A stretch of DNA of 12,854 nt, from assembly GCA_903839585.1 (NCBI GenBank), contig CAIMCU010000030.1, positions 1 to 12,854 of the forward strand, in the 5' to 3' direction. Shown piece by piece: positions 8,013-12,854 of this stretch (position 1 is the first letter of the stretch; each line of letters begins with the position of its first letter). The position numbers and the translations under genes were made by a program. The notes beneath the pieces are model-generated. The model was given only the letters and a program-made list of their open reading frames with translations. It was not told the DNA's origin and did not search any database. This DNA comes from an uncultured Actinomycetes bacterium. Lineage in GTDB: Bacteria > Actinomycetota > Actinomycetes > Nanopelagicales > Nanopelagicaceae.

Positions 8013-8028
8013 TCGAACAGATGTTCGG
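8013..8028 (+). promoter_or_regulatory. LexA (SOS) box of recA
   Basis: TCGAACAGATGTTCGG is an inverted repeat that matches the actinobacterial SOS box TCGAAC-N4-GTTCGA with only the last base different. It lies 152 bp before the recA start and directly abuts the TACCTT -10 box, so bound LexA would cover the predicted transcription start of the adjacent promoter as well. It is the strongest regulatory site in the window. Confidence 0.88.
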
Positions 8029-8154
8029 ATAGAGTTATCCCTGCACAACCAGAGCGGTTCCACCATCCGCCCACAGCCTCTCTACAAGGCTCGTTGGCCG
8101 TCGGTGAAGCTCCGTACCTTCTGGGCCGCCTACCAACGTTTATCCGAATGGATA
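8027..8154 (+). repeat. Two mirror-image hairpins in the recA leader
   Basis: The roughly 150-nt untranslated stretch before recA contains GGATA-gagt-TATCC at 8027-8040 and TATCC-gaat-GGATA at 8141-8154, two 5-bp stems with 4-nt loops. The octamer GGATAGAG occurs in both places (8027-8034 and 8150-8157). Because the arms are mutually complementary, a long-range alternative pairing is possible. Stems are short, so chance is a real explanation. The rest of the gap shows no open frame with a Shine-Dalgarno site. Confidence 0.35.
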
Positions 8155-8180
8155 GAGGTTTAAATCGAAAGGAAGATGAA

Positions 8181-9263
8181 GTGGCTGCTGAAAAAGCTAA
8201 TAAGTCAGATGAAAAAGTAACAAACGATCGCCAAAAAGCCCTCGATACCGCCCTTGCTCAGATTGAACGTCAGTTTGGTAAGGGCTCAGTTATGAAGATG
8301 TCAGAGCGACAGAATCAAATCGTAGAGGTTATTCCGACCGGCTCTATCGCACTCGATATCGCTCTCGGTATTGGCGGAATCCCACGAGGGCGCGTTGTAG
8401 AGATCTACGGCCCTGAGTCCTCAGGTAAGACAACCCTTACTCTTCACGCAATCGCTAACGCCCAAAAGGCTGGAGGCATCTGTGCCTTTATCGATGCAGA
8501 GCATGCATTTGATTCAGAGTATGCAAAGAAGCTCGGCGTTGATATCGATGCGCTTCTCGTTTCACAGCCAGACACCGGTGAGCAAGCACTTGAGATCATG
8601 GACATGTTGGTTCGCTCCGGCGCTCTCGATCTCGTAGTTGTTGACTCAGTCGCTGCCCTTGTTCCTCGTGCAGAGATTGAGGGCGAGATGGGTGACTCAC
8701 ACATGGGTCTACAGGCTCGCCTTATGTCACAGGCGCTTCGAAAGATTACAGGCGCACTTCACCAATCAAAGACAACAGCGATCTTTATCAACCAGCTTCG
8801 TGACAAGATCGGTGTCTTCTTTGGCTCACCAGAAACAACAACCGGTGGAAAGGCGCTTAAGTTCTACGCCTCAGTGCGGTTAGATATTCGACGTATTGAA
8901 ACCCTGAAGGATGGAACCGAGTCGGTTGGTAACCGTACCCGCGTCAAGGTTGTTAAAAACAAGATGGCTCCACCATTTAAGCAGGCAGAGTTTGACATTA
9001 TCTACGGCACAGGAATCTCACGTGAAGGCTCACTTATCGACCTCGGTGTTGAGATCGGAATCGTCAAGAAGTCCGGTGCTTGGTACACCTACGAGGCGGA
9101 TCAACTCGGCCAAGGTAAAGAGAACTCACGTGCATTCCTAATCGATAACCCAGATCTTGCAAATGAGATCGAAGCCAAGATTCGCGCACACTTCGTGCCA
9201 ATTGAGGTAGATGCCGAACTCGTTGCAGCTATCGATGAGGCCACAGCTGAGGTTGATTTCTAA
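8181..9263 (+). CDS. recA: Recombinase RecA
   Basis: RecA forms ATP-dependent filaments on single-stranded DNA, drives homologous recombination and triggers LexA self-cleavage in the SOS response. The 360-residue product is of normal length. It contains the N-terminal oligomerisation helix ([19 protein letters not shown]), Walker [10 protein letters not shown] at 77-85, the conserved FIDAEHA segment, the Walker B LVVVDSV strand, the loop [20 protein letters not shown] and the [21 protein letters not shown] loop region. There is no intein. I chose GTG at 8181, with AAAGGAAG at 8169-8176 a few nt upstream. The frame stays open back to a TTG at 8094, but that extension has no resemblance to RecA. 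The TAA stop shares its last base with the proposed recX start. Control is by the SOS box and an adjacent LexA-independent motif. Confidence 0.97.
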   Translation: MAAEKANKSDEKVTNDRQKALDTALAQIERQFGKGSVMKMSERQNQIVEVIPTGSIALDIALGIGGIPRGRVVEIYGPESSGKTTLTLHAIANAQKAGGICAFIDAEHAFDSEYAKKLGVDIDALLVSQPDTGEQALEIMDMLVRSGALDLVVVDSVAALVPRAEIEGEMGDSHMGLQARLMSQALRKITGALHQSKTTAIFINQLRDKIGVFFGSPETTTGGKALKFYASVRLDIRRIETLKDGTESVGNRTRVKVVKNKMAPPFKQAEFDIIYGTGISREGSLIDLGVEIGIVKKSGAWYTYEADQLGQGKENSRAFLIDNPDLANEIEAKIRAHFVPIEVDAELVAAIDEATAEVDF

Positions 9264-9772
9264 TTAGCCTCGACTTCGTCAAGGTTGAAAGAGGCGAAGG
9301 CTCCGACCCTTACTCAGTTGCTCACACCATCGCGTTAAACGCCTTGGTTACAAGGGCAAAGAGTAAGGGGGAGCTTCTCGCTCACCTTAAGACCCGTGGC
9401 ATAGAGGAGGATGTTGCTGCGGCGACTATCTTCCGCCTTCAAGAGGCTGGCCTCGTTAACGATACTGAGTTTGCCCGTGCATGGGCTAACTCCAGGCACT
9501 CGCACAAGAAGCTTTCAAAGCGAAGCATCGCTGGTGAGCTTCGCCAAAAGGGTGTTGTTCAAGAGTCGATCGATCAAGCACTCGATGAGATAGATGATGA
9601 GTCGGAGTACCGCGCAGCCTTTGATTTAGCCTTTAAAAAGTACAACACCATGTCCCGCCTTGAACCCGAGGTACAGGTAAGGCGAATCCAATCGCTTCTT
9701 GGTAGAAAGGGTTTTTCCTTTTCAACTATCGGAAGGGTTCTTAAGGAGTTGGATTTAATCCAAGGGTATTAA
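9263..9772 (+). CDS. recX: Regulatory protein RecX, probably with a non-canonical ATT start
   Basis: RecX binds RecA filaments and inhibits or modulates RecA activity. The protein shows the RecX three-helix repeats: KSKGELLAHLKTRGI, LVNDTEFARAWANSR, LSKRSIAGELRQKGV and a C-terminal third repeat (RRIQSLLGRKGFSFSTIGRVL). The first ATG/GTG/TTG in frame is TTG 9344, but the codons before it encode GSDPYSVAHTIALNALVTRA, which fits the usual RecX N-terminus (DP-x2-VA-x-xIAL-x-xLT-x-RA). No standard start occurs between the in-frame stop at 9254-9256 and 9344. An ATT at 9263 overlaps the recA stop by one base (TAATT, where TAATG would be normal), with GAGG at 9249-9252 10 nt upstream. From ATT the product is 169 residues, a normal length; from TTG it is 142 and lacks part of repeat one. 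Gene identity is firm, the start is inferred. Confidence 0.85.
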   Translation: MSLDFVKVERGEGSDPYSVAHTIALNALVTRAKSKGELLAHLKTRGIEEDVAAATIFRLQEAGLVNDTEFARAWANSRHSHKKLSKRSIAGELRQKGVVQESIDQALDEIDDESEYRAAFDLAFKKYNTMSRLEPEVQVRRIQSLLGRKGFSFSTIGRVLKELDLIQGY

Positions 9773-9775
9773 GGC

Positions 9776-10495
9776 TTACTTACCCTGCTTCAAGTGATCG
9801 GTTAACCTCTGCGCGGTTGCAACTACAGCTGCGGCGTGGATACGCCCTGGTTGACGTCCTAAGCGCTCGATAGGGCCGCTAATACTTACAGCAGCAATGA
9901 CCTTGCCGTTAGGGCTACGCACGGGAGCTGAAACCGAAGCTACACCTGCCTCACGTTCACCAATTGACTGGGCCCATCCACGTCGACGATCGGCGGCTAA
10001 GTGCGCTGCGGTAAAGCGAGCGTTCTTCACACCACGATGAATCTTCTCTGAGTCCTCCCACGCCATCAGGATTTGTGCGGCAGAGCCGGCCTGCATCGTT
10101 AGCGATGCACCAACTGGAACTGAGTCGCGCAGACCTGATAAGCGCTCCGCTACTGCAACGCAGATTCGAAGATCTCCTTGGCGCCGGTAGAGCTGGGCGC
10201 TCTCACCAGTTGCATCGCGAAGCGCTGCGAGGGCTGGAGCTGCCGCTGCAAGGAGGCGATCCTCGCCAGCTGCGGCCGCAAGCTCTGAGGAGCGAACCCC
10301 AAGGACGAATCGTCCAGAAAGATCACGGGTTACAAGGCGGTGGTGTTCAAGGGCAACGGCTAAGCGGTGCGCTGTTGGGCGGGCTATACCTGTGGATGTT
10401 ACGAGTTCAGCAAGGGAGTGAGGACCGGCTTCGAGAGCTGCAAGGATAGATACGGCTTTATCTAAGACGCCGACTCCGCTATTCTTCTTATCCAC
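9776..10495 (-). CDS. ltbR: IclR-family regulator of leuCD (LtbR/NdgR type)
   Basis: The 239-residue protein has an N-terminal winged helix-turn-helix (about 10-70; [24 protein letters not shown] includes the recognition helix) and a C-terminal IclR effector domain (about 80-235; [16 protein letters not shown] and [24 protein letters not shown] are typical). It diverges from leuC, exactly as LtbR of Corynebacterium, NdgR of Streptomyces and their mycobacterial relatives do. Those proteins control leuCD and other amino-acid genes and may sense leucine-related metabolites; the effector here is unknown. The start is GTG at 10495, with no Shine-Dalgarno site but a good promoter ending 6 nt upstream (leaderless). 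Its stop is 3 bp from the end of convergent recX, leaving no space for a terminator. Family and role are well supported by context; the gene symbol is by homology of arrangement. Confidence 0.85.
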   Translation of the reverse strand: MDKKNSGVGVLDKAVSILAALEAGPHSLAELVTSTGIARPTAHRLAVALEHHRLVTRDLSGRFVLGVRSSELAAAAGEDRLLAAAAPALAALRDATGESAQLYRRQGDLRICVAVAERLSGLRDSVPVGASLTMQAGSAAQILMAWEDSEKIHRGVKNARFTAAHLAADRRRGWAQSIGEREAGVASVSAPVRSPNGKVIAAVSISGPIERLGRQPGRIHAAAVVATAQRLTDHLKQGK

Positions 10496-10501
10496 ACAGC
10501 G

Positions 10502-10530
10502 AGATTAGCATCCCACCTAATGAGATGCAA
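10502..10530 (-). promoter_or_regulatory. Predicted ltbR promoter, leaderless
   Basis: Reading the minus strand, TTGCAT (10530-10525), a 17-bp spacer and TAATCT (10507-10502) form a good housekeeping-sigma promoter. The -10 ends 6 nt before the GTG start, so transcription should begin at the start codon. It is the best promoter match in the window. Confidence 0.6.
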
Positions 10531-10531
10531 T
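10504..10531. promoter_or_regulatory. Inverted repeat between ltbR and leuC, candidate operator
   Basis: ATTAGCATC at 10504-10512 and GATGCAAT at 10524-10531 are inverted copies matching over 8 pairs with one bulged A, separated by 11 bp. The element covers both hexamers of the ltbR promoter and both hexamers of the possible leuC promoter. A regulator bound here could control both genes. That LtbR binds it is inference. Confidence 0.4.
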
Positions 10532-10533
10532 AT
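10505..10533 (+). promoter_or_regulatory. Possible leuC promoter
   Basis: TTAGCA at 10505-10510 and CAATAT at 10528-10533 are 17 bp apart. Transcription would start near 10540, giving a short leader that contains the Shine-Dalgarno site GAAAGAGG. Each hexamer is a mediocre match, as expected for an activator- or repressor-controlled promoter. No leucine-rich leader peptide is seen. Confidence 0.35.
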
Positions 10534-10557
10534 CGGGAAGTAAGAAAGAGGCGTTTG

Positions 10558-11949
10558 ATGGCAAAGACTCTGGCCGAGAAGATTTGGGCAGACCACGTTG
10601 TTCGTAGTGCAGATGGCGAACCAGATCTTCTTTACATTGATCTGCAACTCGTACATGAGGTAACTAGTGCACAGGCATTTGATGGACTTCGCCTTGCCGG
10701 ACGAAAGGTGCGCCGACCTGATTTAACTATCGCTACCGAAGATCACAACACCCCAACGCTAAACATCGATAAGCCCATCGCCGATCCAGTCTCGAAGCTG
10801 CAAATCGACACACTTCGCAATAACGCGAAAGAGTTTGGTGTGCGCATCCACTCCCTTGGTGATGCCGATCAAGGCGTAGTTCACGTTGTTGGTCCACAGC
10901 TTGGCCTAACCCAACCCGGCATGACAATCGTCTGCGGAGACTCACACACCTCAACACATGGCGCCTTCGGTGCCATTGCATTCGGTATTGGAACCTCTGA
11001 GGTTGAACATGTATTAGCTACACAGACCCTTCCATCATCAAAACCAAAGATGATGGCTATTAACGTTGAGGGTAAGTTGAAGAAGGGCGTAACCGCAAAG
11101 GACATCATCCTGGCAATCATCGCCAAGATTGGGACCGGAGGAGGCCAGGGGTACATCGTTGAGTACCGTGGAAGTGCAATCCGTGAGCTCTCCATGGAGG
11201 GCCGCATGACTGTTTGTAATATGTCGATTGAGGCCGGTGCACGTGCTGGATTAATCGCACCCGATGAGAAAACCTTTGAATACATAAAGGGCAAGCCTCA
11301 CGCACCTGAAAACTTTGATGAAGCCCTTGCATACTGGAAGACGCTCTTCACAGATGAGGGTGCCAAGTTTGATGTTGAGGTCGATATCAACGCAGATGAT
11401 TTAGAGCCCTTTGTAACCTGGGGAACCAATCCAGGGCAGGGATTGCCGCTTAACTCATCTGTGCCAAACCCCGCTGATTTTGCCGATACAACGCAGCGAA
11501 CCGCAGCTGAGCGCGCCCTTGAGTACATGGGACTTACCGCAGGCACTCCGCTTAAGGCGATCAAGATCGACACTGTTTTTCTTGGCTCATGTACCAACGG
11601 TCGCATCGAGGATCTTCGCGCCGCTGCAGATGTTTTAAAGGGCAAGAAAATCTCATCATCACTTCGCATGTTGGTTGTGCCCGGCTCTGCTCGTGTTCGC
11701 TTGCAAGCTGAGTCAGAGGGGCTAGACAAGGTTTTCCTTGATGCTGGTGCTGAGTGGCGCAACGCCGGATGCTCTATGTGTCTTGGAATGAACCCAGATC
11801 AACTAACGGTTGGTGAGCGTTCAGCCTCGACATCAAATAGAAACTTTGAAGGACGTCAAGGCAAGGGTGGTCGCACCCACCTCGTGAGCCCTCTTGTTGC
11901 AGCAGCTACCGCTTTGCGCGGAACTCTTTCTTCACCGTCGGATCTCTAA
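10558..11949 (+). CDS. leuC: 3-isopropylmalate dehydratase large subunit LeuC
   Basis: LeuC pairs with LeuD to isomerise 2-isopropylmalate to 3-isopropylmalate in leucine biosynthesis, using a 4Fe-4S cluster. The 463-residue protein has the aconitase-family features: EKIWADHVV near the start, [30 protein letters not shown], and cluster ligands C345 (GSCTNGR), C405 and C408 ([11 protein letters not shown]). The ATG at 10558 is preceded by GAAAGAGG at 10544-10551 with 6 nt spacing and gives the usual [10 protein letters not shown] start. An upstream ATG at 10525 would add eleven residues unlike the family and lies inside the promoter region. leuD begins 12 bp after the stop, so the two are co-transcribed. 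The divergent IclR-type gene probably controls the pair. All key residues are present. Confidence 0.96.
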   Translation: MAKTLAEKIWADHVVRSADGEPDLLYIDLQLVHEVTSAQAFDGLRLAGRKVRRPDLTIATEDHNTPTLNIDKPIADPVSKLQIDTLRNNAKEFGVRIHSLGDADQGVVHVVGPQLGLTQPGMTIVCGDSHTSTHGAFGAIAFGIGTSEVEHVLATQTLPSSKPKMMAINVEGKLKKGVTAKDIILAIIAKIGTGGGQGYIVEYRGSAIRELSMEGRMTVCNMSIEAGARAGLIAPDEKTFEYIKGKPHAPENFDEALAYWKTLFTDEGAKFDVEVDINADDLEPFVTWGTNPGQGLPLNSSVPNPADFADTTQRTAAERALEYMGLTAGTPLKAIKIDTVFLGSCTNGRIEDLRAAADVLKGKKISSSLRMLVVPGSARVRLQAESEGLDKVFLDAGAEWRNAGCSMCLGMNPDQLTVGERSASTSNRNFEGRQGKGGRTHLVSPLVAAATALRGTLSSPSDL

Positions 11950-11961
11950 GGGGGAGTGACA

Positions 11962-12561
11962 ATGGAAAAGTTCATTAAGCATGTAGGTACCGGCGTTCCA
12001 CTTCGCAGAAGTAATGTTGATACGGATCAGATCATCCCCGCCGTGTACTTAAAGCGAGTAACACGTAGCGGTTTTGAAGATGGATTATTTGCCGCATGGC
12101 GAAACGACCCTGAGTTTGTGCTCAACCAACCCGCCTTCAAAAACGGGACGATCCTGGTGGCTGGCTCAGACTTTGGCACTGGATCATCACGTGAGCATGC
12201 GGTGTGGGCTCTGCAGAACTACGGCTTTAAGGTCATCATCTCGAGCCGCTATGCAGACATATTCCGCGGCAACTCACTCAAGGGCGGACTGCTCACTGTG
12301 ATCTTAGATCAGGCGAAGGTGGAGGCTATGTGGGAGGCGATTGAGGCCAACCCAGAGCTTTCAATCTCCGTTGATTTAGAGAGCCGTACCGTTTCTTATG
12401 ATGGAGTTTCAAACCCCTTTGAAATCGATGATTACACACGCTGGCGTTTGATGGAGGGCCTTGATGACATCGGATTGACGCTCAAACACACCGATTCCAT
12501 CGATGCTTTTGAAGAAAAGCGTGCTTCTTACAAACCAAAAACTCTTCCGATAAAGTCTTAA
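11962..12561 (+). CDS. leuD: 3-isopropylmalate dehydratase small subunit LeuD
   Basis: LeuD is the small 'swivel' subunit of isopropylmalate isomerase and forms a heterodimer with LeuC. The 199-residue protein shows the family motifs: the opening [20 protein letters not shown] continuing into IIPA, then [13 protein letters not shown], which binds substrate, and NSLKGGLL. The ATG at 11962 has a very strong site, AAGGGGGAG at 11948-11956, 5 nt upstream; a GTG at 11956 lies inside that site and is unlikely. The gene is 12 bp downstream of leuC. It is followed by a 228-bp non-coding gap before the HU gene, the same order (leuC-leuD-hup) as in Streptomyces and Mycobacterium. Confidence 0.96.
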   Translation: MEKFIKHVGTGVPLRRSNVDTDQIIPAVYLKRVTRSGFEDGLFAAWRNDPEFVLNQPAFKNGTILVAGSDFGTGSSREHAVWALQNYGFKVIISSRYADIFRGNSLKGGLLTVILDQAKVEAMWEAIEANPELSISVDLESRTVSYDGVSNPFEIDDYTRWRLMEGLDDIGLTLKHTDSIDAFEEKRASYKPKTLPIKS

Positions 12562-12642
12562 AGGGTAAAAACAAGCGTAATTCAATGCTTTTCAGATAGG
12601 GTGAAAGGCGAGGTTGCAAACCCTCAACTTAGAATTTAGAGT

Positions 12643-12658
12643 TTTTTACGCGTAAAAA
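12643..12658. repeat. Perfect 16-bp palindrome in the leuD-hup gap
   Basis: TTTTTACGCGTAAAAA reads the same on both strands. It is 82 bp after leuD and 131 bp before hup. Without a loop it is more like a protein-binding site than a terminator, although its A/T arms could also help end transcription in either direction. A small GGTT-gca-AACC hairpin lies just before it (12612-12622), too far from a T-run for a textbook terminator. Confidence 0.5.
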
Positions 12659-12683
12659 GTATGATTTTTTGCGAAATATTATT

Positions 12684-12712
12684 TTGCGACACGCCAACGT
12701 GAATAACGTAAT
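12684..12712 (+). promoter_or_regulatory. Possible hup promoter
   Basis: TTGCGA at 12684-12689 and CGTAAT at 12707-12712 are 17 bp apart, each matching four of six consensus bases. The octamer TTTTGCGA occurs twice, at 12667-12674 and 12682-12689, the second copy overlapping this -35. Transcription from here would give a leader of about 70 nt. Confidence 0.35.
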
Positions 12713-12745
12713 CACCCCTAGCGGAGGGTTAAGTTTTAGCCACAG

Positions 12746-12764
12746 ATTAAGCAAAACGCTTAAT
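12746..12764 (+). promoter_or_regulatory. Hairpin in the hup leader
   Basis: ATTAAGC-aaaac-GCTTAAT is a perfect 7-bp inverted repeat with a 5-nt loop, ending 13 nt before the hup Shine-Dalgarno site AAGGGGA (12778-12784). It could affect translation or stability of the hup message or be a protein site. No T-run follows, so it is not an intrinsic terminator. Confidence 0.4.
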
Positions 12765-12789
12765 AACATTTAAATCTAAGGGGATTTTA

Positions 12790-12854
12790 ATGAATAAGGC
12801 CCAATTCATTGCATCGTTGGCCCCACACTTCAACGACAGCAAGAAGGAAGCAGC
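12790..12854 (+). CDS. hup: HU-family DNA-binding protein, N-terminal part (cut by window end)
   Basis: HU is a small, abundant nucleoid protein that bends DNA and compacts the chromosome. Only the first 21 full codons are inside the window; they read MNKAQFIASLAPHFNDSKKE, which matches the first two helices of HU proteins. The ATG has a good site, AAGGGGA at 12778-12784, 5 nt upstream. The position directly after leuC-leuD is the conserved place of hup in Streptomyces and Mycobacterium. Whether it carries the lysine/alanine-rich C-terminal tail of actinobacterial HU cannot be seen here. Confidence 0.88.
   Translation, partial: MNKAQFIASLAPHFNDSKKEA

Noticed and set aside
8094..8180. In-frame N-terminal extension of recA from TTG 8094
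   Set aside because: The extra residues do not resemble RecA, and the GTG at 8181 has a clear AAAGGAAG site and gives the normal family length.
10075..10449. Open frame of 124 codons antisense to ltbR
   Set aside because: It lies opposite a well-supported IclR gene, has no family resemblance and an arginine/leucine/glutamine-biased composition typical of an antisense shadow.
10525..10557. Longer leuC from ATG 10525
   Set aside because: Those codons overlap the promoter region and add residues unlike LeuC; ATG 10558 has a strong ribosome site and the expected N-terminus.
12609..12650. Intrinsic terminator after leuD (small GGTT/AACC hairpin followed later by a T-run)
   Set aside because: The stem is short and the T-run starts about 20 nt after it, so it does not fit an intrinsic terminator.
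1..12854. CRISPR array, insertion sequence, tRNA/rRNA, or phage/defence genes
   Set aside because: No regular repeat-spacer array, transposase, terminal repeats or RNA-gene pattern was seen; all genes belong to the core actinobacterial chromosome.

Overview
The window looks like a piece of core chromosome from a low-GC, small-genome actinobacterium. The best guess is the freshwater acI group (Nanopelagicales, Planktophila/Nanopelagicus type). Three things point there. The gene neighbourhood is the actinobacterial rnj-ftsK-(RodZ-like)-rimO-pgsA-cinA-clgR-(DUF3046)-recA-recX block followed by an IclR regulator-leuC-leuD-hup block. The base composition is much lower in GC than in typical Actinobacteria. 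The genes are packed tightly with very short spacers. The taxonomic call is inference from gene content and composition, not from a marker search.

Layout. Positions 1-651 hold the 3' end of RNase J, followed by the DNA translocase FtsK (669-3008), a RodZ-like membrane-anchored helix-turn-helix protein (3123-3863), the ribosomal protein S12 methylthiotransferase RimO (3916-5298), the phosphatidylglycerophosphate synthase PgsA (overlapping rimO by 4 bp), a stand-alone CinA C-terminal/PncC amidase, the Clp regulator ClgR, a TetR-family regulator, and a DUF3046 protein, all on the plus strand. A YaaA/UPF0246 gene runs convergently on the minus strand (7384-7956) and diverges from recA. The yaaA-recA gap carries a near-perfect actinobacterial LexA (SOS) box and, directly before it, a match to the LexA-independent (PafBC/RecA-NDp type) promoter. 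recA (8181-9263) is followed by recX. Its conserved N-terminus is encoded upstream of any ATG/GTG/TTG, so an ATT start overlapping the recA stop is the best reading. A minus-strand IclR regulator (LtbR/NdgR type) ends 3 bp after recX. It diverges from leuC-leuD across overlapping promoters that contain an inverted repeat. An AT-rich control region with palindromes separates leuD from the start of an HU gene (12790 to the window end).

How the genes fit together. The left block combines RNA decay, chromosome segregation, cell-shape/envelope and translation-maturation housekeeping. The middle is DNA-damage repair (RecA plus its modulator RecX). The right block is leucine biosynthesis (isopropylmalate isomerase LeuC/LeuD) under a local regulator, next to a nucleoid protein. 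A recurring theme is start-site type. Several genes have clear Shine-Dalgarno sites (rodZ-like, cinA, clgR, recA, leuC, leuD, hup). Several others have no Shine-Dalgarno but a TAnnnT-like -10 hexamer ending about 6-7 nt before the start codon (ftsK, rimO, DUF3046, yaaA, ltbR), as expected for leaderless transcripts.

I found no mobile element, CRISPR array, tRNA or rRNA, and no clearly new multi-gene system. The points most worth a second look are the recX start, the recA control region, the ltbR/leuC divergent promoter and the hup leader.
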